NCBI RefSeq assembly: GCF_965216415.1
Contig: NZ_CBDCFU010000002.1
Strand: one strand, 5' to 3'
DNA length: 64,000 nt
DNA from: Marivita sp003149565
GTDB lineage: Bacteria > Pseudomonadota > Alphaproteobacteria > Rhodobacterales > Rhodobacteraceae
A program made the position numbers and the translations under genes. Positions 27,091-35,059 of this stretch are shown here, in pieces. A model generated the notes under the pieces. It worked only from the letters and a program-made list of their open reading frames with translations. It had not been told where the DNA came from and made no database searches. Positions within the stretch are counted from its first letter, which is position 1. Each line of letters starts with the position of its first letter.

Positions 27091-27104
27091 AAAACTCTCG
27101 AAGG

Positions 27105-27446
27105 ATGACCCTCATGGAAGAGAAAAAGCACACCCCGAAATACACTGCCGAATTTCGCGATCGCGGCGTCCGGCTTTATCGTGAGCATCGCTCGGATTAC
27201 GCGAGTGATAACGCGGCTTACAAAGCGATTGCCGATAAGCTCGGCTGTTCGCATGACACGCTGCGCAGCTGGTGCATTCAAGCCTCGCGAGACGCTGGAG
27301 AGCGCGATGGTTTGAGCAGCGAGCAGAAGGCCCGGCTCAAGGCGCTGGAACGTGAGAACAAGGAACTTCGCACGGCCAACGAGATTCTGAAAAAAGCGTC
27401 AGCATATTTTGCTCAGGCGGAGCTCGACCGCCCGTTCCGCAAATGA
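27105..27446 (+). CDS. IS3-family transposase OrfA
   Basis: A 113-residue protein with a helix-turn-helix that binds the IS ends (YKAIADKLGCSHDTLRSW) and a C-terminal leucine-zipper-like helix (KARLKALERENKELRTANEI). It overlaps orfB by 4 nt. An A6G run at 27390-27396 follows CTG in the codons for LKKA; the -1 frame from there stays open into orfB, so an OrfAB fusion by ribosomal slippage is possible. Confidence 0.93.
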   Translation: MTLMEEKKHTPKYTAEFRDRGVRLYREHRSDYASDNAAYKAIADKLGCSHDTLRSWCIQASRDAGERDGLSSEQKARLKALERENKELRTANEILKKASAYFAQAELDRPFRK

Positions 27447-28345
27447 TCGCGTTCATTAACGATCACCGAGAGGAGTTTGGGGTCGAGCCGATCTGCCGCG
27501 TTCTGCCGATCGCTCCATCTACCTATTACGTTCACATAGCCATTGCCCGGAACCCTGAGCGGGCCTCGGACCGCGCGAAACAGGACGCGAAGGATCTGGA
27601 GGACATCAAGCGTGTCTATGACAAGAGCAAAGGCCGATACGGGACCCGCAAGGTCTGGCATCAGCTCCGGCGAGAAAAGAAGGATATTGCGCGCTGCACG
27701 GTCGAAAGGCTGATGCGAGAACATGGATTGCAGGGGGTTACGCGTGGTAAGAAGCGCACGACAATCGCAGATCCAGCGCAGGCCTGCCCGGATGACAAGG
27801 TCAACCGAGAGTTCACGGCCACAGCCCCCAATCAGCTCTGGGTCTCAGATTTTACCTACGTGTCAACTTGGATGGGGATGGTCTACGTCGCTTTTGTTAT
27901 CGACGTCTTCGCTCGCAAGATCGTCGGGTGGCGTGTCTCGACGTCGATGACCACGAGCTTTGTTCTCGATGCCTTGAACCAGGCTATCTGTCAGCGCTGT
28001 CCGGCAGAGGGGAGCGGACTGATCCACCATTCGGACCGCGGCAGCCAGTACCTGTCGATCCGCTACACCGAGCGCCTTGCTGATGCCGGCATCGATACAT
28101 CGGTCGGCAGCGTCGGCGACAGCTATGACAATGCCCTAGCCGAGAGCATCATTGGCCTGTTCAAGACCGAAGTCATCGCGTTCTTCGGGTCTTGGAAATC
28201 CGTCGGTCATGTCGAGTGGGAGACCCTGCAATGGGTCAGTTGGTACAACACCGAGCGGCTACATGGCGCAATCGGCCATCGGCCGCCACAGGAAATGGAG
28301 GACGCATTCTATGCAAGCATGAACGCCCTTGATAACGTCGCATAG
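27443..28345 (+). CDS. IS3-family transposase OrfB (DDE integrase)
   Basis: A 300-residue rve-type integrase domain. The acidic triad is visible as Asp in LWVSDFTYVSTWMG, Asp in LIHHSDRGSQYLS and Glu in YDNALAESIIGLFKTE, with the HTH_21 region (KGRYGTRKVWHQL) before it. The frame is uninterrupted. It catalyses strand transfer of the element together with OrfA. Confidence 0.95.
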   Translation: MIAFINDHREEFGVEPICRVLPIAPSTYYVHIAIARNPERASDRAKQDAKDLEDIKRVYDKSKGRYGTRKVWHQLRREKKDIARCTVERLMREHGLQGVTRGKKRTTIADPAQACPDDKVNREFTATAPNQLWVSDFTYVSTWMGMVYVAFVIDVFARKIVGWRVSTSMTTSFVLDALNQAICQRCPAEGSGLIHHSDRGSQYLSIRYTERLADAGIDTSVGSVGDSYDNALAESIIGLFKTEVIAFFGSWKSVGHVEWETLQWVSWYNTERLHGAIGHRPPQEMEDAFYASMNALDNVA

Positions 28346-28359
28346 GTTTTGAATAAAAA

Positions 28360-28386
28360 ACCCTCCGGTAAACCCGGGGCACTTCA
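28360..28386 (-). repeat. IS3 right inverted repeat
   Basis: The reverse complement reads TGAAGTGCCCCGGGTTTACC followed by GGAGGGT. It lies 14 bp after the orfB stop and is followed directly by the GGG target duplicate. Confidence 0.93.
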
Positions 28387-29654
28387 GGGAGCAGGTCAAA
28401 TACATTGACCGAAAGTAGAAGCGCCAACGGAGCAAGTAGAAGGGAATAGCTGTCAACTGAGCGATGACGGGTCTCGCGCCAGAGAAGGAAGACGGGCAGA
28501 AGCAACAAGCCAAATTCCGCAAGAAAGCCCAACCAGCCCAACTGGCCAATCAGAATGATCCATCTGCCATCCGTGATCGTCTCAATGACGCCATTGGCTG
28601 GGTTCATGATTTGATTGCGATCGTAGTTACCCCATCCAAAAAGCGGCTTGGCTTGCGCGCGTTCAAGCAGCCGATTTTCGTTTGTAAACCGAAATTCGAG
28701 AGATGCAGCGCGATCCGGATCAATGCTTGCAGCGGCTTCAAGAATTTGTGCTTCCGGGACCAGCCCAATGCCTTTCATGGCCGGGTAGGTGATCGCAAAG
28801 AGAGCTATGCACAGCGCAAGTCGCATCTGCCAACGCGCGCTGAAAACAATTATAGTCGGAATCAGAGCTGCAGCAAACAGCCATGCCCCCAAAGACTTGG
28901 CGAGCACAAGAACCGCCGTCAGGTAGAGAGCGGCGCCAAGGATCGCCCATTTGCGTTTGAAGTTGCCGTATTTCCAAAGCGCGAACGTGGCCACGATCGA
29001 CATCAACAAAAAGAATGCAGCCCAGATCCCGTGGTTCAGAAACACCATTGGACGGAACCCACCGAAGCGCATCGTTTGCGAGAAATCGTGTTGATAGTAG
29101 CCGTAGACCCACAAGTTCAATTGGGGAGAAAGGCGTATTTCGATCAGCATAGGCACGGAATAGACCAATCCGCCAATCAGCAGTGCGATCAGCAAGTCTC
29201 TTTGATCCTCCGCCGTTTTCAGAAAACGTCGCGCCAAAAGAAACGGTAGGGCAAGCAGGCATTGTTGGATGACGAAGCCGATGGAATCTTTGATCGTCAT
29301 GCCCTGAATTGTGAAATTTCCCCAGTAAACGGGCTGCATGTTGAACAATGCTGTGACGATTGGAGAAAACATGAACAGCAAGAGCAAACCGACCGCCACG
29401 GGGCTACGCGGGAGCGGATTGAAGTTTTGCGGGTACATTCGGTACCACATCACAAAAGCGCTCAGCGCGGGAATTGTGTGTTTTGTGAGAGGCGGCAGCA
29501 ACGGGAAATCGAACCCGGCTGGAGGCTCCGGGAGGAAGAGATAGCCTGCAATCAGGGTTGTAAGCACAGCACGACCGGGCGGCAGTTTCTGGAACAGAAC
29601 AACTGTCACCAAGGGCCAGATGGCCAATGCCAGAAGTGCCAATGGATTTGGCAT

Positions 29655-29964
29655 TCAGTATCCCGCCATTATTGCCCCGCTATGCGAGTGCATTGGTTCG
29701 ACTAACGCGCAAGCAAAGCGCGTGCCACCGTTGGGTTTCTCATCTTCGTAGCATAGTGCTCGCCAAATTCGTCACAAATGGTGCCGGATTGTAGCAAATG
29801 CATGACTCCCAATGGCTGCCGAGGTCACAGGATATCGCGACGAGCCTGTCATTTTGGCTATAAGTCGCGTGCTAAAGTGGCCCTATTGGCTGCGGCGACT
29901 CATCGCTAGTGTCCGCGCAATTGCGCAGGCCGCTCGTGCCGCGCCCTTCTCAGGGAGAGCCACC
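29655..29964. other. intergenic region upstream of xsc
   Basis: About 310 bp between the divergent polymerase-like gene and xsc, so it should hold both promoters. I see no gene here. A perfect 12-bp palindrome GCGCAATTGCGC lies at 29915-29926, and the xsc ribosome-binding site GGGAGA at 29953-29958. No obvious TauR-type regulator gene or site was recognised. Confidence 0.5.
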
Positions 29965-31743
29965 ATGAAAATGACCACCGAAGAAGCCTTTGTCAAAGTC
30001 CTGCAAATGCACGGAATCGAACATGCGTTCGGCATCATCGGATCGGCCTTTATGCCGATTTCAGACATCTTCCCTAAAGCCGGGATTACCTTCTGGGACT
30101 GCGCGCACGAAGGTTCCGGCGGCATGATGGCTGACGGCTACACGCGTGCGTCCGGCAAAATGAGCATGATGATCGCGCAGAACGGTCCGGGCATCACCAA
30201 CTTCGTTACCGCTGTAAAAACAGCCTATTGGAACCACACGCCGCTTCTTCTGGTCACTCCGCAGGCAGCAAACAAGACGATCGGGCAGGGGGGGTTCCAG
30301 GAAGTCGAGCAGATGAAGCTGTTCGAAGATATGGTCGCCTACCAGGAAGAAGTGCGCGACCCGACCCGTGTGGCAGAGGTGCTGAACCGGGTGATCCTAA
30401 ACGCCAAGCGCGCCTCGGCTCCGGCACAAATTAACATGCCGCGCGATTTCTGGACCCAGGTTGTCGATATCGAGTTGCCTGAAGTTGTTGAATTCGAACG
30501 TCCGTCCGGTGGTGACAGCGCTCTCGACAAGGCTGCTGAATTGATGTCGACGGCCAAAAACCCGGTCATCCTGAACGGTGCAGGCGTGGTCCTGGCGGGT
30601 GCCATTCCAGCGTCGATGAAGCTGGCCGAACGGCTGACCGCTCCGGTCTGTGTGGGCTACCAGCACAATGACGCTTTCCCTGGCTCGCACCCGCTCTTTG
30701 CTGGCCCGCTGGGCTACAATGGGTCTAAAGCGGCAATGGAACTGATCTCGGGCGCAGACGTCGTTCTTTGTCTCGGCACGCGCCTCAATCCGTTCTCGAC
30801 CCTGCCGGGTTACGGCATCGACTACTGGCCAAAAGATGCAAAGATCATCCAGGTCGACATCAACCCCGACCGCATCGGGCTAACCAAGAAGGTTAGTGTG
30901 GGTATCGTCGGCGATGCGAAAAAGGTGGCCGAAGGCATTCTTGCCCGCCTGTCCGACACCGCTGGTGACGAAGGCCGCGAGGACCGTCAGGCGCACATCG
31001 CCAAGACCAAGTCCACTTGGGCGCAGCAACTGTCCAGCATGGATCACGAGCAGGATGATCCCGGCACCACGTGGAACGAACGCGCCCGTGCCGCCAAGCC
31101 GGATTGGATGAGTCCGCGCATGGCGTGGCGTGCGATCCAGTCGGCGCTTCCGAAAGAGGCGATCATCTCGTCCGACATCGGCAACAACTGCGCCATCGGC
31201 AACGCGTATCCAACTTTTGAGGAAGGCCGCAAATACCTCGCGCCGGGTCTATTTGGTCCCTGTGGCTACGGTCTGCCCTCCATCGTCGGTGCCAAGATCG
31301 GTTGTCCGGATGTTCCGGTTGTCGGTTTTGCCGGTGATGGCGCTTTTGGTATTGCCGTCACCGAGTTGACCGCGATTGGCCGTCCTGAATGGCCGGCGAT
31401 CACCCAGATTGTTTTCCGCAACTACCAGTGGGGCGCGGAAAAGCGGAACTCGACGCTGTGGTATGGCGACAATTTCGTCGGCACCGAACTTGATGAGGGT
31501 GTCAGCTATGCCGCTATCGCCAAGGCCTGCGGTCTGCAGGGTATTGTCGCCCGCACGATGGATGAGCTGCGCGATGCTCTGAACACCGCCATCAAGGACC
31601 AGATGGAAAACGGTAAGACCACGCTGATCGAAGCAATGATCAACCAGGAACTGGGTGAGCCGTTCCGCCGTGATGCTATGAAGACACCTGTTGCGGTTGC
31701 TGGAATTGATCCGGCGGATATGCGCCCGCAAAAGGTGGCCTGA
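29965..31743 (+). CDS. xsc: sulfoacetaldehyde acetyltransferase Xsc
   Basis: A 592-residue thiamine-diphosphate enzyme that converts sulfoacetaldehyde plus phosphate into sulfite and acetyl phosphate, the central desulfonation step of taurine and isethionate breakdown. The N-terminal segment MHGIEHAFGIIGSAFMPISD, the region AHEGSGGMMADGYTRA, and the ThDP-binding motif from FAGDGAFG to IVFRNYQWG fit Xsc rather than acetolactate synthase. ATG 29965 is chosen for its GGGAGA site; the frame is open further upstream to 29812. It is followed after 2 nt by ackA. No tpa, tauABC or tauR genes are adjacent. Confidence 0.95.
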   Translation: MKMTTEEAFVKVLQMHGIEHAFGIIGSAFMPISDIFPKAGITFWDCAHEGSGGMMADGYTRASGKMSMMIAQNGPGITNFVTAVKTAYWNHTPLLLVTPQAANKTIGQGGFQEVEQMKLFEDMVAYQEEVRDPTRVAEVLNRVILNAKRASAPAQINMPRDFWTQVVDIELPEVVEFERPSGGDSALDKAAELMSTAKNPVILNGAGVVLAGAIPASMKLAERLTAPVCVGYQHNDAFPGSHPLFAGPLGYNGSKAAMELISGADVVLCLGTRLNPFSTLPGYGIDYWPKDAKIIQVDINPDRIGLTKKVSVGIVGDAKKVAEGILARLSDTAGDEGREDRQAHIAKTKSTWAQQLSSMDHEQDDPGTTWNERARAAKPDWMSPRMAWRAIQSALPKEAIISSDIGNNCAIGNAYPTFEEGRKYLAPGLFGPCGYGLPSIVGAKIGCPDVPVVGFAGDGAFGIAVTELTAIGRPEWPAITQIVFRNYQWGAEKRNSTLWYGDNFVGTELDEGVSYAAIAKACGLQGIVARTMDELRDALNTAIKDQMENGKTTLIEAMINQELGEPFRRDAMKTPVAVAGIDPADMRPQKVA

Positions 31744-31745
31744 CT

Positions 31746-32906
31746 ATGGCTGGCCCCGCAGAAACCGGGCCTGTCCTGGTGCTCAATGCGGGGTCATCCT
31801 CGATAAAGTTTGCGCTGTTCGATCAGGACTTCGCCGAGATCCTGTCGGGCATGGCCGAAGCGATCGGCGGCGCGTCGCGGCTCCGGATCGGAGACGACGA
31901 GCAAGACATCCCGCTGATCGATCACCGCGCTGCATTGAAGGCCATTCTGAACGCATTGGCAGATCGTGGCATCACGCCCGACACTTTACGGGCGGTGGGT
32001 CATCGTGTGGTGCATGGCGGGCGCAAGTTGACTGCACCTATGCGCGTTACGGACGAGGTACGCACGGAGATTGCCAATTGCACGCCGCTCGCGCCTCTTC
32101 ACAATCCACACAATCTTGCGCCGATGGAAGAGCTGTCCCGGCTTGCACCGAACGTGCCGCAGTTTGCCAGTTTTGATACGTCCTTCCACGCAACGAATCC
32201 GAGCGTCGCGACGCGCTATGCCATTCCGAAGATGATGGAGACCAAGGGCATTCGTCGTTATGGCTTCCACGGGCTAAGCTATGCGTCTTTGGTGCGGCGT
32301 TTGCCGGAGGTGTCAGCTGAGCCACTGCCGTCGCGGCTGCTGGCGTTCCACTTGGGCAACGGCGCATCCCTCTGCGCGATACACAATGGCCACTCTATTG
32401 CGACCACGATGGGCTATTCGCCACTTGACGGATTGACGATGGGAACGCGGTCGGGCGGTATTGATGCAAACGCAGTGTTGCGCCTTGTCGAAGACAACGG
32501 TGTCGAGCGCACCAAGGCAATCCTCAATCACGAAAGCGGTTTGCTTGGTCTGTCGGGTGGCAAATCGGACATGCGCAAACTGTTGCTCGATCCGTCAGCC
32601 GATAGCGCGTTTGCGATCGAGCATTTCTGTTATTGGACCTTGCGCCATGCCGGGTCTTTGATCGCTGCACTCGAAGGAGTTGATGCAATCGCGTTCACAG
32701 GAGGCATCGGCGAAAACGCCGTTGGCGTACGCGCCCGTCTCTTGCGGGGATTGGAATGGCTGGGCGTGCGGACCAATCCCGACTTCAATCATCGTAACGG
32801 TCCGCGCCTGCATTCCGATAGCTCAAAAGTTTCCGTTTGGGTCATTCCGGCAGAGGAAGAGCGGATGATCGCCTTGGATGCCGTGGCCTTGTTGGAGGCT
32901 GAATGA
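31746..32906 (+). CDS. ackA: acetate kinase
   Basis: A 386-residue acetokinase. VLNAGSSSIKFALF, GHRVVHGG, SFDTSFH, FHGLSYASL, HLGNGASLC, TMGTRSGGIDAN and FTGGIGENA are the standard ASKHA motifs. Here it can convert the acetyl phosphate made by Xsc into acetate and ATP, giving substrate-level energy. The start lies 2 nt after the xsc stop, so the two are co-transcribed. It is convergent with pta, with 10 bp between stop codons. Confidence 0.95.
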   Translation: MAGPAETGPVLVLNAGSSSIKFALFDQDFAEILSGMAEAIGGASRLRIGDDEQDIPLIDHRAALKAILNALADRGITPDTLRAVGHRVVHGGRKLTAPMRVTDEVRTEIANCTPLAPLHNPHNLAPMEELSRLAPNVPQFASFDTSFHATNPSVATRYAIPKMMETKGIRRYGFHGLSYASLVRRLPEVSAEPLPSRLLAFHLGNGASLCAIHNGHSIATTMGYSPLDGLTMGTRSGGIDANAVLRLVEDNGVERTKAILNHESGLLGLSGGKSDMRKLLLDPSADSAFAIEHFCYWTLRHAGSLIAALEGVDAIAFTGGIGENAVGVRARLLRGLEWLGVRTNPDFNHRNGPRLHSDSSKVSVWVIPAEEERMIALDAVALLEAE

Positions 32907-32916
32907 GCTTTCCAAC

Positions 32917-33780
32917 TCAATTGTGCTGCGCCAGGGCGATGGTAACAAGTGTAGATGCCACGATGTCGTCCACTGAAGCCCCTCGGCTGAGGTCACAGAC
33001 CGGTTTCGCAAAGCCTTGCAGGAAAGGGCCGATGGCCTGTGCGCCTGCAAGTTCCTGGCACAGCTTGTACGCGATGTTGCCGGCATCCAGCGATGGGAAG
33101 ACAAGGACGTTTGCATCGCCGCCACCCAAGCCCTTTTTCGCCGCAATGGTTGCGTTCAAAGCGGCATCTGCCTGCACCGGCCCGACAAACCCGGTTGCCA
33201 CGGCGACGGCGCGCACTCGCTCCACGCTGGCGCCCGCGCCGCTGTTGCCCGTTGAAAAGGACAAGAGCGCGACCCGCGCATCGCCCAACAGCGCGTTTGC
33301 CGTTTCGGCAGAGGCGCGCGCGATGGCTTCCAGTGCTACGACGTCGGGGTCTACGTTCACCGCGCAATCGGCAAACACAAATTCGCGCCCATCCGGGAAG
33401 ATCATAAGGAAATATGATGACGGGATCGCCACGCCTTCGGCCAGTCCGATGGCCATGCTGGCGGCTTCGATCACACGCCGTGTCGGGCTGTCGGCGCCTG
33501 CGACCAGCGCATCGGCCTCGCCCGCGGCGACCATGGCCGCAGCGCGATACAGCGGTTTCTGCAACAGCCGCCGGGCCAGAACCTCTTTCATTCCGCGAGC
33601 AGAGACGAGCGCTGCGACCTGTGCCTCGGTGATCTCGTCCGTCACATCAATCGGCACGCATAGCCCGTCCGCAGCCAACCGTTGCGCAGCCTCTGCAACG
33701 CGCGGATCGCCTCGCTCTGGAAAAACCACCCGCGTCTGCTGTTCGATGGCTACCACGCGTGCCTTGTCCAGTACGCTCAT
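32917..33780 (-). CDS. pta: phosphate acetyltransferase
   Basis: A 287-residue short-form Pta (PTA/PTB domain only). Segments such as MVAAGEADALVAGADSPTRRV, LLSFSTGNSGAGASVERVRA and NVLVFPSLDAGNIAYKL are typical. It converts acetyl phosphate and CoA to acetyl-CoA, linking Xsc to central metabolism. Unlike many roseobacter sulfonate loci, it is on the strand opposite xsc-ackA. It is divergent from citrate synthase with only 36 bp between starts, so the two promoters must overlap or lie inside the genes. Confidence 0.93.
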   Translation of the reverse strand: MSVLDKARVVAIEQQTRVVFPERGDPRVAEAAQRLAADGLCVPIDVTDEITEAQVAALVSARGMKEVLARRLLQKPLYRAAAMVAAGEADALVAGADSPTRRVIEAASMAIGLAEGVAIPSSYFLMIFPDGREFVFADCAVNVDPDVVALEAIARASAETANALLGDARVALLSFSTGNSGAGASVERVRAVAVATGFVGPVQADAALNATIAAKKGLGGGDANVLVFPSLDAGNIAYKLCQELAGAQAIGPFLQGFAKPVCDLSRGASVDDIVASTLVTIALAQHN

Positions 33781-33816
33781 ACCATTCTCCCACTTCCGGC
33801 CGCAAAGGAGCCTTCA

Positions 33817-34950
33817 ATGACCGAAAACGTCAAGATCAACCGAGGTTTGAAGGGTGTCTATTTCGAACGTTCGGGCGTGAGCGATATCGACGGGGCCGCT
33901 GGGACTCTGCATTACCGAGGGTATTCGATTCACGATCTGGCAACACACGCGACCTTCGAAGAGGTCTGCCATCTGCTGATAAAAGGTGAGTTGCCCACGG
34001 CGAAGGAACTCAATGCTTTCGACGCCGAGTTGCGCGCGGCGCGGTCCGTGCCGGATGCGGTTCTGGACATCATTCGCGTTTGCAAGGACGGGCACCCGAT
34101 GGATGTGCTGCGCACGGCGGTGTCTGCGTTGGCCGCGTTGGAGCCGGACAGCCTTGCGACCGGGGAAGAGGCGTTTCTGCGGAACGGTATGCGCCTGACC
34201 GCTCAGCTCCCTACACTGGTCGCCGCGCATGAAGCGATCCGTAACGGGCGCGATCCGGTTGCTCCGGATGACAGTCTAAGCCATGCCGCCAACTGGCTCT
34301 GGATGCTCAAGGGAGAGAAGCCGTCCGAGGACGCGGCCCGTCTGGCTGATGTGGATTTCGTCCTGCATGCAGAACACGGCGCCAATGCGTCGAGTTTTGC
34401 CGCGCGGGTGACGGTCGGGACCGAGGCGAACCTGCACGGTGCCATCGTGACCGCACTCAGCACCTTGGCAGGTCCCGCGCATGGCGGCGCGGCGGAAGAC
34501 GTGATGAAGATGGTCAAGGAGATCGGTACGCCCGACAAGGCGGCGGAGTATGTGAAGGCCAAGCGCGCCAATCGCGAGGCAGTGACGGGCTTCGGCCACC
34601 GCGTTTACCGCGCCGAAGACCCCCGCGCGCGCCACATGCGCGAAGGTGTGCGCAAGCTGGGCGAAGAGATGGGCGCGCCCGAATGGTACGAGATTCTGCA
34701 AGCGGTCGTAGAGGCGATGAAGCCCTACAGCCGCCACGGTCTGAATGTGAACGTGGATTTCTATTCCGGCGTGATCTACCAGCTTCACGGCATCCCGATG
34801 GATCTTTACGTTCCGATCTTTGCCATCGGCCGGATGCCGGGTTGGGTGATCCAGTGCATAGAACAGCAGCGCGGCAATATCCTGATCCGTCCGCTCACGC
34901 TCTACAACGGGCCGGAGCCGCGGGATTGGGTGCCGCTTGACGCACGATGA
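33817..34950 (+). CDS. citrate synthase, short form (CitZ/PrpC-like)
   Basis: 377 residues, shorter than the 430-residue hexameric GltA. Catalytic His in GPAHGGAAEDV and GFGHRVYRAEDPRA and the Asp in VNVDFYSGVIYQ are present, as are LHAEHGANASSFAAR and the CoA region near RPLTLYNG. It condenses acetyl-CoA (or propionyl-CoA in PrpC relatives) with oxaloacetate. Location beside pta and soeABC suggests it drains acetyl-CoA from sulfonate breakdown. The AAAGGAG ribosome-binding site supports ATG 33817. A 2-methylcitrate synthase role cannot be excluded, but no prp genes are nearby. Confidence 0.88.
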   Translation: MTENVKINRGLKGVYFERSGVSDIDGAAGTLHYRGYSIHDLATHATFEEVCHLLIKGELPTAKELNAFDAELRAARSVPDAVLDIIRVCKDGHPMDVLRTAVSALAALEPDSLATGEEAFLRNGMRLTAQLPTLVAAHEAIRNGRDPVAPDDSLSHAANWLWMLKGEKPSEDAARLADVDFVLHAEHGANASSFAARVTVGTEANLHGAIVTALSTLAGPAHGGAAEDVMKMVKEIGTPDKAAEYVKAKRANREAVTGFGHRVYRAEDPRARHMREGVRKLGEEMGAPEWYEILQAVVEAMKPYSRHGLNVNVDFYSGVIYQLHGIPMDLYVPIFAIGRMPGWVIQCIEQQRGNILIRPLTLYNGPEPRDWVPLDAR

Positions 34951-34958
34951 GATGGAAA

Positions 34959-34972
34959 TGTAAGCGCTTGCA
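34959..34972. promoter_or_regulatory. LacI-family-like operator upstream of soeA
   Basis: TGTAAGCGCTTGCA fits the classic pattern TG-N-AA-N-CG-N-TT-N-CA and lies 87 bp before soeA, just after the citrate synthase stop. No LacI-type gene is in the window. The site is seen directly; function is inferred. Confidence 0.5.
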
Positions 34973-35059
34973 TAATCCGCCTTTACCATCGGCGCAGAAA
35001 CGTAAACACTGTTGCCAATTCTGACCGGGGCGACACCCGGCGGATCAGGGAGAATTGAT

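Larger units (their letters stand above)
27064..28386 (+). mobile_element. complete IS3-family insertion sequence, 1,323 bp
   Basis: It is bounded by 27-bp inverted repeats (27064-27090 and 28360-28386) that match at 26 of 27 positions and start TGAAG. It is flanked by a 3-bp direct repeat GGG (27061-27063 and 28387-28389). It holds two overlapping transposase frames, orfA and orfB, in the -1 arrangement usual for IS3. Intact ends, intact frames and a perfect target duplication indicate a recent and possibly still active copy. Confidence 0.95.
26934..29654 (-). pseudogene. O-antigen polymerase/ligase-like gene split by IS3 element
   Basis: The 5' part (29654-28387) encodes about 422 residues of a protein with ten or more membrane helices. 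It has a large loop near residues 290-350 ending GWGNYDRN, typical of the O-antigen ligase/Wzy_C family. The 3' part (27060-26934) follows the insertion. Removing the IS and one GGG copy gives one 464-codon frame reading through VNVFDLLP-NATLTPLTW to the TAG at 26934. The gene is therefore a fresh disruption, not a decayed remnant. The truncated protein would lose its last two helices. Loss would be expected to alter capsule, EPS or O-chain length. Confidence 0.85.

Noticed and set aside
29812..29964. N-terminal extension of Xsc by 51 residues
   Set aside because: The extension has no similarity to the family, and a clear ribosome-binding site precedes ATG 29965.
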